A stretch of DNA of 34,801 nucleotides, from the IMG/VR virus record IMGVR_UViG_3300034374_011850, positions 1 through 34,801 of that record. The stretch is one strand, 5' to 3'. Numbering within the stretch: position 1 is the first letter of the stretch; each line of letters starts with the position of its first letter. The translations under genes were made by a program, and so were the position numbers. The notes beneath the pieces were generated by a model. The model was not told where the DNA came from and did not search any database. It was given only the letters and a program-made list of their open reading frames with translations. This stretch comes from a virus. Shown here piece after piece: positions 6,221 through 13,284 of the stretch.

Positions 6221-6553
6221 TTACTTAATGCCTGTAACTTCTTGTGCAATCTGATTAACAAACGTCCACACCATATGATTAACCATGCCGCGCACACTTG
6301 TGCTGTTCTTGGCGAATCGTTCTAGCCAAGCATCACCGTACTTATCGTAGAAATAATCTTCTACATCGTCTTCAAACTTGATGAAGAACTCCCAAGTATC
6401 GTGATAATAGGTGAGTCCGTTAGGTGCACAAGCTGCACAACCTTTGCGGGCAATGTCCTGCAGATCTTCAAACGTCAGCAGCCCATTGTCTTCATTGATC
6501 AGATACTCTACTGCGTGGGATGCAGTGAGCTGCGTGGATTGGCTCAGGTTCAT
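6221..6553 (-). CDS. Conserved phage protein with YYHDTWEFF and MV..MVWTF motifs
   Basis: A 110-residue acidic protein. I choose ATG 6553 (MNLSQSTQLTASHAVEYL): the bases around it (GTGAATGTTATGAAC) are conserved with the start of the 7188-7487 gene (GCGAATGTTATGAAC), arguing against the longer MLVNV start. The segment GCAACAPNGLTYYHDTWEFFIKFEDDVEDYFYDKYGD resembles a hypothetical family common on phages and plasmids (perhaps the one labelled DUF7222; unsure). The gene lies behind the first copy of the structured leader. Function is unknown. Confidence 0.8.
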   Translation of the reverse strand: MNLSQSTQLTASHAVEYLINEDNGLLTFEDLQDIARKGCAACAPNGLTYYHDTWEFFIKFEDDVEDYFYDKYGDAWLERFAKNSTSVRGMVNHMVWTFVNQIAQEVTGIK

Positions 6554-6656
6554 AACATTCACCAGCATGGCGGGCAGCTAACAACAAAGAGGGAGAATCC
6601 CTCACACAATGAACCGGAACTGCGATACAGCTCCGGAATCATTGGGGGAGAGAATC
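6554..6656 (-). promoter_or_regulatory. Structured 5' leader element, copy 1
   Basis: On the minus strand, from 5' to 3': GATTCTCTCCCC; a long hairpin with an inner 9-bp stem (plus-strand arms 6614-6622 and 6628-6636) extended by AATGA/TCATT (6608-6612, 6639-6643); a GAGGGA-TTC-TCCCTC hairpin (6589-6603) followed by TTTGTTGTT, which looks like an intrinsic terminator or attenuator; then GCTGCC and the start of the 6221-6553 gene. The same order of parts recurs at 7488-7570 with different stem sequences. The inner stem has a G-U pair only if read as minus-strand RNA. This fits a regulatory leader (attenuator or riboswitch-like); the ligand or signal is unknown. Confidence 0.65.
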
Positions 6657-6894
6657 AACGTTTGATCTTGGCAATCGGATAGCGATCACGCAGGATCTCT
6701 ATAGCTTCATCTCTACATGAAGCCCGGAAGTAGTCTGCCCACAGACCTTCTTCATCTTGGGCAAAGTAGAGCGGATCACCCACACCAAAGTAGATACCAT
6801 CGCTGGTATAACCGCCTTGATTGAGTCTCTCTTTCTGCAAGTACACGCGGCCAGTGAACTGTTTGCAGAGCTTGGTAACTTCAAAAGGGAACAT
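6655..6894 (-). CDS. Conserved phage protein with YTSDGIYFGVGDPLY motif
   Basis: A 79-residue protein starting MFPFEVTKLCKQFTGRVYLQ. The segments GGYTSDGIYFGVGDPLYFAQDE and FRASCRDEAIEILRDRYPIAKIKR match a hypothetical pattern I know from phages (YxSxGxYxGxGxPLY ... RAxxRxxA...P). It starts 2 nt after the stop of the 6897-7154 gene, so the two are coupled. Its stop lies within the structured leader of the next gene downstream. Function is unknown. Confidence 0.8.
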   Translation of the reverse strand: MFPFEVTKLCKQFTGRVYLQKERLNQGGYTSDGIYFGVGDPLYFAQDEEGLWADYFRASCRDEAIEILRDRYPIAKIKR

Positions 6895-6896
6895 GA

Positions 6897-7154
6897 TCAG
6901 AACAGGAAAGTGTAGTTAATGCAGTCACAAGCGAGCACACCATACGGTTGCGCGTCGTGATACTTACGGAAGGATGGTTCTTCATCCCAATCTGCAATAG
7001 TTACAGTGCAGAACAATGAATCACCAAACTCACCATCGATAAAGTTATCAATCTCCTGTTCTTCTTCATCACTTGTGCCGGTGTAGTCGTGGTTGATTAA
7101 GATGCTGGCCCAGTGTGCGGGCAGAGTGTAGGTAGCTTCGCGTAGTTCAGTCAT
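6897..7154 (-). CDS. Conserved small phage protein, paralogue of the 3273-3596 protein
   Basis: An 85-residue acidic protein starting MTELREATYTLPAHWASILI. It shares the LPAHW..LIN block and the HDAQPYGVLACDCINYTF block with the 3273-3596 protein; here they are joined by an acidic linker (TGTSDEEEQEIDNFIDGEFG). This copy is closer to the usual length of the family as I recall it. A GTAACTAACTCA element lies about 25 nt before the start. No function is known. Confidence 0.8.
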   Translation of the reverse strand: MTELREATYTLPAHWASILINHDYTGTSDEEEQEIDNFIDGEFGDSLFCTVTIADWDEEPSFRKYHDAQPYGVLACDCINYTFLF

Positions 7155-7187
7155 GATCAGATAGCGATGGGATTGAGTTAGTTACAG

Positions 7188-7487
7188 TCAGGAATAGTAA
7201 CGGCCGACAATAACATCCTCGCCGCACAGTTTGATCAGCACACCGCTGAAATAAGAGTCGGAGCTGTAACCATGCCAACCGCTAAGTGCTGACTCCAGAC
7301 AAGAATCAACCCGCATAAAGTCAGCGAGGTTGTAGTAATAACCTTTGTAGCGAAAGAAAGAACAATCGGAGTCGAACTCCTCATCACTCATCCAGTCAAA
7401 CTGTTGGCGGAGTTTGGCACGTTCAGCGCCAGAGAACTCACACGCAAACAGCAGTCGGCGTGGTTGATTGTTGGTCTTGATGTTCAT
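7188..7487 (-). CDS. Conserved phage protein ending SDSYFSGVLIK...VIVGRYYS
   Basis: A 99-residue protein; ATG 7487 (MNIKTNNQPRRLLFACEFSG). The order of motifs EFSGAERAKLRQQFDWMSDEEFD, FFRYKGYYYNLADFMRV, GWHGYSSDSYFSGVLIKLCGEDVIVGRYYS follows a widespread phage hypothetical family. It is the first gene downstream of the long non-coding tract and of the second structured leader, so it probably opens an early operon. Function is unknown. Confidence 0.85.
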   Translation of the reverse strand: MNIKTNNQPRRLLFACEFSGAERAKLRQQFDWMSDEEFDSDCSFFRYKGYYYNLADFMRVDSCLESALSGWHGYSSDSYFSGVLIKLCGEDVIVGRYYS

Positions 7488-7570
7488 AACATTCGCCAGC
7501 AATAGAGCTGGCAGCTAACAACAAAGAGGGAAGAATCCCTCACCAAACTGATAAGCTTGGGGAGAGAATC
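7488..7570 (-). promoter_or_regulatory. Structured 5' leader element, copy 2
   Basis: Same architecture as 6554-6656. On the minus strand: GATTCTCTCCCC; a 7-bp hairpin with loop TATC (plus-strand arms 7543-7549 and 7554-7560, with one G-U pair when read as minus RNA); GAGGGA-TTCT-TCCCTC (7526-7541) followed by TTTGTTGTT; then a third perfect hairpin GCCAGC/GCTGGC (7495-7512) close to the ATG at 7487. Sequence outside the stems is strongly conserved with copy 1 while the first stem differs (CCAAGCT versus CCGGAGCTG). This is what an RNA under structural selection should look like. Confidence 0.65.
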
Positions 7571-8730
7571 GAACACAACACGATGATCCTAAATGATCCT
7601 ATCGGATCAAACTTAAGACTACATCCGGACAAGGCTAGTGATTAACTGGCTCCGCCCTAATACAGTTCGGGATTGTCACCCGAAACTAAAATGTACGCAC
7701 TAAGTTAGCTACAGTTTGCACAGTTTCACCTAGTTGCGGGACTTAATTCGCCATCGGCGGTTAATCGACGGCGTGGGAATTGCCTCCAGCTTGTCCAGCG
7801 TACCTGCATTAAGGACAGATACTCTGGACAAGCCTGCAAAGTGACAAGTGCAAAGCTGTAACTAACTGCGTGCCACGGTGACGACTACCGTTTGCGTCGT
7901 TAAATGTAGAGAACGACTCTACTGATCAGTTCTAGTTACGTTGTTGTAGTTATTGTCTGGGCTTCATTACTCTCTAGTGGGGGTTCTCCTACCCTTATTC
8001 CCACGCTGTGACCTTAAAGGTCTGGCACTTAGCACTGCACCGTAGCCGGAGTCTGGCGGGCTAAGCTGTGTCATCCGTACGTTCCCTTGCGGTACTAGCT
8101 GACAACAACTACAACAACTGTTCTTGTCATTAACTGTTCACCTAGTTAAAGGTGCCAGCTGACAAGGTACAGCCTGATAAGTTCGGCATCGTGCACACTT
8201 AACCGGTTGAGTTGCAACCGTATTGTGCTCAGGGGATCGCTCGCGCCCTTAGTTCCGTCTTATGACGATGCCTGCTATATAAAACAGTTAGCCAAACCTT
8301 AGGCTTTCCGTGCAAACTATCTCAGCACGGCTAACTATTTAGATTGTCAAGGTTCTTTCACCTAGTTACCTACTACAACTCTCGCCGCTCACGTTCCGGC
8401 ACACCACGCCTGCCATCGCTTACACTTCGGGGAAGTACTCCCTACCATCAGCGGCAGACGCGCGGGGCCAGTTCGGCCGTCGCGAGAGTCGATTCAGTTT
8501 TCTAGGTGCCCTGGCGGCGTGGCTCTCGCCCCGTTCCTCCAGTGACCTAAAGGTATCCGGGATCGGTGCGATCCGTCAAGCCCCCCAACGGGATGTCACA
8601 GAATCCACACAATGCCAGGGTCTGTCCCTTAGTTAATTGAAACGCGCACACGCGCACGCGCTAGCACCACGTCGCGCCTTTAGTCAAGCGGCTTCACGAT
8701 CTGAATTCTCTTTAATTAAAGAGGGTACCC
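7571..8730 (-). ncRNA. Hairpin-rich non-coding tract; candidate large structured RNA or replication origin
   Basis: About 1.16 kb with no open frame of 60 codons. It contains many perfect inverted repeats: 7594-7599/7604-7609; 7666-7671/7679-7684; 7789-7798/7824-7833 (10 bp); 7906-7911/7917-7922; GACCTT-A-AAGGTC at 8010-8022; 8028-8033/8060-8065; 8100-8105/8124-8129; 8204-8209/8215-8220; 8286-8293/8329-8336; 8308-8313/8325-8330; 8378-8385/8482-8489 enclosing smaller hairpins at 8424-8436 and 8466-8478; 8560-8565/8569-8574. One imperfect stem near 7750-7773 has an A-C mismatch on the plus strand but a G-U pair on the minus strand, favouring minus-strand RNA. TTCACCTAGTT-type repeats occur at about 7725, 8138 and 8357. 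An origin of replication is the main alternative. Confidence 0.4.
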
Positions 8731-8961
8731 CCCTGGCTTAGCTAAAAGAATAAAACAAGAGTAGGAGTTTGTAATACATAGCAATCGTTAATTGATTGTT
8801 TATACAAACTCCTGCCCCGTACCCGCGCGTGCCTGCCCGCAACCTGCCCCTTTTTTTTAAATATGCGCGTTACACGTCGACGGCGGCGAGAACCCTTTGT
8901 GAATCTTGCTGGAAAATAGGGGGTAAAAGGTTCCAGTGTCAGTATACAGGCACGGGCACAC
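8731..8961. other. Remainder of the non-coding gap with a large inverted repeat
   Basis: This holds no convincing gene. Overlapping frames on both strands are low-complexity and cross the terminator. It contains the long inverted repeat listed separately, a T8 run at about 8851 and an AT-rich patch near 8745-8810. A minus-strand promoter for the 7188-7487 operon should lie between here and 7571, because a terminator cuts off transcription from 8987 onwards, but I could not pick a clear one. Confidence 0.4.
8763..8813. repeat. 51-bp inverted repeat (cruciform-capable)
   Basis: Perfect 11-bp arms AGGAGTTTGTA (8763-8773) and TACAAACTCCT (8803-8813), with inner 5-bp arms CAATC/GATTG, enclose an AT-rich centre. 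Neither side is followed by a U-run, so it is not a simple terminator. In a non-coding gap this could be a replication-origin element, a recombinase or protein-binding site, or an RNA stem. Confidence 0.55.
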
Positions 8962-8987
8962 AAAAAAAAATCGCCCGCGTGGGCGAT
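8962..8987 (-). terminator. Intrinsic terminator of the minus-strand unit
   Basis: On the minus strand ATCGCCC and GGGCGAT form a perfect 7-bp stem with a 4-nt loop, followed directly by nine U residues. It overlaps the stop codon (8987-8989) of the 8987-9184 gene. This is a textbook Rho-independent terminator and separates that short transcript from the non-coding tract. Confidence 0.9.
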
Positions 8988-9184
8988 CAAGCAGAAGTTT
9001 TTTCGAGACTCAGTACTAAATCTTTTAAATACGTGACGTAGGTGCGCAAAAGCTCGGCGGCTATAAGGTGTCTTGCGTCCTTTGATTGAAAGTAGTGGGC
9101 GTTATGTCGATCTACAGCGTCTAGTGCTGTTTTAATCGCCCCGTTCCACGGTTTACGCACAGGGGTATTCCACTCCCGAGCCAC
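8987..9184 (-). CDS. Small helical phage protein
   Basis: A 65-residue protein starting MAREWNTPVRKPWNGAIKTA and ending LKDLVLSLEKTSA. The pattern PWNGAIKTALDAVDRHNAHYF and AELLRTYVTYLKDLV looks like a small conserved helical phage protein. ATG 9184 lies in a sequence without a clear Shine-Dalgarno. Its stop is built into the terminator hairpin, so it is the last gene of its transcript. Function is unknown. Confidence 0.75.
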   Translation of the reverse strand: MAREWNTPVRKPWNGAIKTALDAVDRHNAHYFQSKDARHLIAAELLRTYVTYLKDLVLSLEKTSA

Positions 9185-9230
9185 GGAAGGGGAGGCAGAG
9201 TACCCCTATATGCTAAACGAAACTAGATTT

Positions 9231-9575
9231 TTAGAGTTTCTCTAGTTTGAAATAGATGGTTTCAGGGAACTCACAGAAAAATTTAAGTGTCGCAGGACAT
9301 AACCAGCCTTTTTGTTCGTTACAGGAGTACCATGCGCCGCCCATTTCCTCGTTTTGACGAGTCAACGCCCCGTGGTAGGCAGGAAACTCCTGGGCAGCGA
9401 ACAAAATCCGGTAGTTTTTGCCTTCTTCGATCAGTTTTTGCTCTTCTAGGGCGCTGTTGATGATGTCTGGGATACCTAGGACGAAAGGTTCGTGTAGAAG
9501 TTCCCTCTCAGTGTCGGTGAAGCACCAAGTTCCATTGAATTTATAGATTTCAATGCAGAGCATTGCGTTGGCCAT
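9231..9575 (-). CDS. DUF6717-like conserved protein
   Basis: A 114-residue protein starting MANAMLCIEIYKFNGTWCFT. The motifs GTWCFTDTERELLHEPFVLGIPDIINSAL, RILFAAQEFPAYHGALT and EEMGGAWYSCNEQKGWLCPATLKFFCEFPETIYFK follow a family I believe is DUF6717, found in cyanobacteria, phages and some other bacteria. Function is unknown. It is the first gene of the short minus-strand unit that ends at 8962 and is divergent from the 980-residue virion-type gene. Confidence 0.75.
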   Translation of the reverse strand: MANAMLCIEIYKFNGTWCFTDTERELLHEPFVLGIPDIINSALEEQKLIEEGKNYRILFAAQEFPAYHGALTRQNEEMGGAWYSCNEQKGWLCPATLKFFCEFPETIYFKLEKL

Positions 9576-9646
9576 GTGCTTTTGATGTTATGCAGGGCTA
9601 CTGTAGCACACGACACGGTCTGTGAGGCTGCCACATTTAAGTATTT

Positions 9647-9655
9647 TGGTATGAT
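9647..9655 (+). promoter_or_regulatory. Extended -10 promoter before the 980-residue protein
   Basis: TGGTATGAT (TG, one base, TATGAT) lies 26 nt before the GTG start at 9682, in the divergent intergenic region. No -35 match is evident at the usual distance. It is one of a series of TGnTAnnnT elements ahead of plus-strand units. Confidence 0.5.
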
Positions 9656-9681
9656 GGATAGAAAGGATTGCTTCGGGCGTT

Positions 9682-12624
9682 GTGAGTTCTTCTAGTTTTG
9701 AGCGTCTGCCCGAACTGTCTCGGAAGCTTCAAGGGGATTACGATGTCAATCAGCGTCAACTTCGGCGTCAGATTTTTGAGGCTGCGTTAGAAGCAGGAGA
9801 CTTAGATAGAGATCTGGGGGATATGTTTCCCGATGAAGATCCGGAAGAGTCACGTTATAACGTCAGTGCCGAAGATTTCCCTGATTACATTCCTTACGAA
9901 GGGTTTGATATTGACCCTGATCTTGAAAACTTAAACGCTTTTCGATTTGCTGCTGAAAACCCTAAAGCTCGGGAGTTTGTTTCTCAAAACAGCGATTTGA
10001 GTTCGCTGCTGCCAGGAGGAAGTCGCGATGACGCTCAAGCTGCGTATTTGCGTGCTGTTCAGTCCGGCGCACTTAGCCCTGCAGAACGAGAAACTCTTCG
10101 ATACGCGGGAGATTCGAGATTTTTACAAGGCGAAAGTTACAGCGGGACGGCCACGGATGCCCTAAATCAACTCCTTCAAGAGTACACAGGCGAGCGTGGC
10201 ATCGACTACAGCGAGAACATCGATAACCTTGGCGACCTTCTGGCGGAAGCAGATGACATTATTGCTCCTGTTGAGAGGGGTTTGACGACTCGTGCTGCTC
10301 TGCTGAACACTGCCGATCAGGCTGTACGGGCCGTTAATCCTTTAACTGAACGTCTCGGTTACGGCGCTACACAGCCAGGACTGCCTTTTGGTGGTGAAGC
10401 GGCTCGACAAGTTCTGACAAGGTTAGAAAATGTTCGGGAAAACTTCCCCGGAACTATTGAAGAACTTCGTCAACAACTTACAGATCTGCAGAATCTTCGC
10501 GGGCTTCAGCGCTCAGGTGCTGGTTCTGTCTTCCCCATCGAAGGGTCTACAGTTCTACCCCAGGTAGAAGAGGCTATTACACGCGGACGGGGAGAAGGAC
10601 GGCGAGAGTACCTGATGGGGGAAGCGGAGCGCTTCGCTCGTGACCCTTCTAGAAACACGCTTTACCAACTGCAACGCGATCTAGCGCAAGAAGTCCCGCG
10701 TGGACTTTCTGCGGAAGAAACGCTGCGTGCTTTGAATCGTCCCGTCGTCGAATTAGATCCTTGGTTCCGTAATCCCACTGGCGCAGATGTTATCCAAGAA
10801 GCTATCCCCGGCATTTCTTTGGAGCTGGCAGATATTAGGGACAAAGCTCAAAAAGAAGCTTTTGCAAAACAAGTTACGGAGCTTAATCAGTTAGTTGAAC
10901 GATATCCAGAACTAGGTTCTTACTTACAAGCTCCTCTCGCTAGTGTTACTCCTAAAGTTGAACGCGACATAGAAAAGTTACGTCCTTATCTAGATCTTGA
11001 GCAAGAGATATCTAAGCCCGAAACACGTTCAGACATTTATAACCGTGCTTTTAAAGAGCTTGGTGTTCAGCCGAGTTACTTATCTCAGATAGAGCTGGAT
11101 TACACGAGTGGAGAACCCACTAAACAACGAGATTCTATTGATCGAATAATTTCGATGGGTTACGGACCCGAGCTTCAAGCAGGTTCGGCTTCAGCTGTTT
11201 CCCGCAGGATGCCTGTTGTAGGCGGCGGTGGTTATGCCAAGAACGCTGAACTTCAAGAGGGTCTTAAATATCTAGAAGAGCGCAAACGGGATCTTGATCG
11301 TATTAAAGGATCTACAAGGTCTTTACCTGCATCCTCTTCTGTCGATCCGCTTTCTATTACAAATCCTCAGCTGGCTTCTGCTCCGCGCGAAATGCGCTTC
11401 AGCTTCGATCCAGATACAAATCAGGTTACGTCCGACCCCTCTGGTGAGTACGGAATTCGTATGTCCGTAACTTCAGCACCTAATCAATTCAATTTGGATT
11501 CCGAATTCGGCGGACAGGAGATGTCTAGGAACGTCATGCGATTCTTGCAGGATAATCCTGTTATGCGCAGAGGTTCTGTTTCTTTTTCGACCCTGGCTCC
11601 TGGATGGTCCGGATACAACATGGAGGCTAAGGAACTTCCTGCTCCTGTGTTCGAAGAGATGAACAAGTTTATTTCTGCAAACGTCTTAAAGGAGATGCAG
11701 CCAGGTATGTTGCTGGAGAATCAACCTCTTCGCACATACGACATCGCTCGTTTGAGGGAAGAGCAAGGTAAAGCTCCGTCTGAAAGTTCCACGCTTCGCC
11801 GGGAACAACAGTTTGTCGGCGAGCCCCCCAACCGCCGTGCCGCTGCTTATCGCTCCGTGGGATTTGGACCTTTAGGTCGTAACGACAGTCAACTTCTTTA
11901 CATGAATAGCGAGGGGAATATTGTTCCACTGCAGCCTGGACGTCCCGCGCGATCCCTTGCCGGCGGAGTTGAAATTGTCGGACCTCGGTTTGAATCTGAT
12001 CCGCAAGTTTTGCGTGCTCAGGTTTCGCAATCACGGGAACCTCTGACTGCTAAAGCGTACTATTCGCAGGATCCTGTTATGGCGGCGGGGCAAGGTTTGC
12101 GTGAGTACGGTCGTGCTTTGCGCCGCACACCTTCCGCGTTGTTGCCTGGTGTCGCTGATCTGATTCCCAGCCCTGAAGCTATCCAAACTGGATATCGCGA
12201 AGGTCTTGCGCCTATGGCTCAGCAGATGGGACGCGAATTTGTTCAGAGTCTGCCTGCGGCAGTTGGGTATTCAGCTGCTTTGGCCGCTGCTCCGGTATTA
12301 GCCCCCGGTGTGGGAGCAGGCATGGTCGGCACAGCAGGTACTCGTGCACTTAATGAGGTAGTACGTCAAGAAACTGGGGAAGGTATTGTTCCGAAACTGC
12401 GGCAGGCGCTAGGCACCGCACCGCGTACCGGCGCAGCCAGTCCGACTCGTGTGGGACCGCAACCGCTAACTCAGCAGATTCGTCCTTTGACTCAAGCACA
12501 AAGAACGGAACAGCAACGTCAGCAAAATCGTTCGGAGGTTCAACGTCGACTTGACTTAGCTCGTGAGCGTTTTAATCCACGCCGGGGTGAGTTTGGTTTG
12601 TCTGAGTTGTTATTTGGACGCTAA
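9682..12624 (+). CDS. Large probable virion protein (980 aa)
   Basis: The largest gene in the window, with a GTG start (MSSSSFERLPELSRKLQGDY). The N-terminal 80 residues are very acidic; residues about 170-480 are helical and charged with repeated ELRQQL/ERDIEKL-like coiled-coil segments. A Gly-Ser-Pro-rich middle (about 550-760) follows. Around 865-895 is an Ala/Gly/Val hydrophobic segment (AAVGYSAALAAAPVLAPGVG), and the Gln/Arg-rich C-terminus ends RRGEFGLSELLFGR. No enzyme motif is visible. The size, the hydrophobic segment and the placement at the head of the plus-strand genes suggest an internal or ejected virion protein, but that is inference. Late-type promoter upstream. Confidence 0.85.
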   Translation: MSSSSFERLPELSRKLQGDYDVNQRQLRRQIFEAALEAGDLDRDLGDMFPDEDPEESRYNVSAEDFPDYIPYEGFDIDPDLENLNAFRFAAENPKAREFVSQNSDLSSLLPGGSRDDAQAAYLRAVQSGALSPAERETLRYAGDSRFLQGESYSGTATDALNQLLQEYTGERGIDYSENIDNLGDLLAEADDIIAPVERGLTTRAALLNTADQAVRAVNPLTERLGYGATQPGLPFGGEAARQVLTRLENVRENFPGTIEELRQQLTDLQNLRGLQRSGAGSVFPIEGSTVLPQVEEAITRGRGEGRREYLMGEAERFARDPSRNTLYQLQRDLAQEVPRGLSAEETLRALNRPVVELDPWFRNPTGADVIQEAIPGISLELADIRDKAQKEAFAKQVTELNQLVERYPELGSYLQAPLASVTPKVERDIEKLRPYLDLEQEISKPETRSDIYNRAFKELGVQPSYLSQIELDYTSGEPTKQRDSIDRIISMGYGPELQAGSASAVSRRMPVVGGGGYAKNAELQEGLKYLEERKRDLDRIKGSTRSLPASSSVDPLSITNPQLASAPREMRFSFDPDTNQVTSDPSGEYGIRMSVTSAPNQFNLDSEFGGQEMSRNVMRFLQDNPVMRRGSVSFSTLAPGWSGYNMEAKELPAPVFEEMNKFISANVLKEMQPGMLLENQPLRTYDIARLREEQGKAPSESSTLRREQQFVGEPPNRRAAAYRSVGFGPLGRNDSQLLYMNSEGNIVPLQPGRPARSLAGGVEIVGPRFESDPQVLRAQVSQSREPLTAKAYYSQDPVMAAGQGLREYGRALRRTPSALLPGVADLIPSPEAIQTGYREGLAPMAQQMGREFVQSLPAAVGYSAALAAAPVLAPGVGAGMVGTAGTRALNEVVRQETGEGIVPKLRQALGTAPRTGAASPTRVGPQPLTQQIRPLTQAQRTEQQRQQNRSEVQRRLDLARERFNPRRGEFGLSELLFGR

Positions 12625-12648
12625 ACTAGATACAGACTCTATGTTGCT

Positions 12649-12993
12649 GTGAACAGGGACCCTAACGAGTACACAGTCACTCAAGGTGGCGCTGTTTACA
12701 GTCGGCCGATCGGTGCTTCAGATTTTGATCAACCTGGCGCTCGCGGCAGTTGGCGTCCCGCTTATCCTCAGATAGATCCTGCGACTTTTTTGAATCAGGC
12801 TGTCGGGGAGCGCTTGATGGCTGGTATTGACGAATTCGGTAATCCTAGTTTTCCTTTAACTCAAGGCGAGTTTCGTGAGTTCGTTGAAAAACGAATGGAC
12901 GAGCGTCGTCATCAGGATCTTTTGAAAAATGCCCCCGGCTTAAACCTAATCGACATCATGCGTCAGCGCGGTCTTCCTATCAGGGGCGTATAA
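12649..12993 (+). CDS. Hypothetical protein following the 980-aa virion-type gene
   Basis: A 114-residue protein with a GTG start at 12649; an ATG at 12641 is followed at once by a stop in its own frame and cannot be used. It starts MNRDPNEYTVTQGGAVYSRP and has an extended, Gly/Pro-rich N-terminal half and a helical C-terminal half (GEFREFVEKRMDERRHQDLL). It is 24 nt after the large gene and probably co-transcribed with it. No family is recognised; a small virion or scaffold-like component is possible. Confidence 0.75.
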   Translation: MNRDPNEYTVTQGGAVYSRPIGASDFDQPGARGSWRPAYPQIDPATFLNQAVGERLMAGIDEFGNPSFPLTQGEFREFVEKRMDERRHQDLLKNAPGLNLIDIMRQRGLPIRGV

Positions 12994-13053
12994 CTAATAC
13001 TTTCTTAATTTATCTTGTAACACAGTAAACTTTGTAGCGCATTCTACGCTTTT

Positions 13054-13082
13054 TATAATAACTGCAGTTGCGTAACTGCAGT
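13054..13082 (+). promoter_or_regulatory. Promoter with start-codon hairpin for the YRG protein
   Basis: A consensus -10 TATAAT (13054-13059) is followed at once by a perfect hairpin, ACTGCAGTT (13061-13069), loop GCGT, AACTGCAGT (13074-13082). The 3' arm takes in the first two bases of the GTG start at 13081. Transcription would begin near 13066, inside the 5' arm. The palindrome could be an operator for a DNA-binding protein or, if transcription starts earlier, an RNA fold that hides the start codon. The -35 is poor (TTGTAG at 13032). Confidence 0.55.
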
Positions 13083-13242
13083 GACTACTATTACGTATCG
13101 CGGTGTTACATACGATCGCGAAGAGCATCAAGCAGGGTATCTTGATTGGTGGTCTTTAGTGCATCGAGCCAGCCTGTGGCTGTGCTATCGCGGTATCCCC
13201 TATCGTCCAGCTTCTTTTAATAAAGGACCATCAGTATTTTGA
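13081..13242 (+). CDS. Small YRG-motif protein, DUF4278-like
   Basis: A 53-residue frame, GTG start, beginning VTTITYRGVTYDREEHQAGY and ending RPASFNKGPSVF. The paired motif ITYRGVTYD ... WLCYRGIPYRP matches the cyanobacterial DUF4278 pattern (TYRGxxY at the N-terminus, YRGxxY near the C-terminus), which also occurs in cyanophages. Its function is unknown. The start is dictated by the hairpin and the lack of any other in-frame start. This protein supports a cyanobacterial host. Confidence 0.7.
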   Translation: MTTITYRGVTYDREEHQAGYLDWWSLVHRASLWLCYRGIPYRPASFNKGPSVF

Positions 13243-13284
13243 GGTCAGCGGCCTAAAGTAGATAGAACTTGAAGGTTGGACCGC

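Noticed and set aside
8708-8723. 16-bp palindrome CTCTTTAATTAAAGAG as a terminator
   Set aside because: A perfect palindrome without a loop and without a following U-run on either strand; more likely a protein site or part of the non-coding tract.
8742-8990. 82-codon minus-strand frame
   Set aside because: It runs through the terminator hairpin and the long inverted repeat, is low in complexity (Arg runs, Phe ends) and has no leader like its neighbours.
8796-9041. 81-codon plus-strand frame
   Set aside because: It crosses the terminator and the 8987-9184 gene on the other strand; composition looks unselected.
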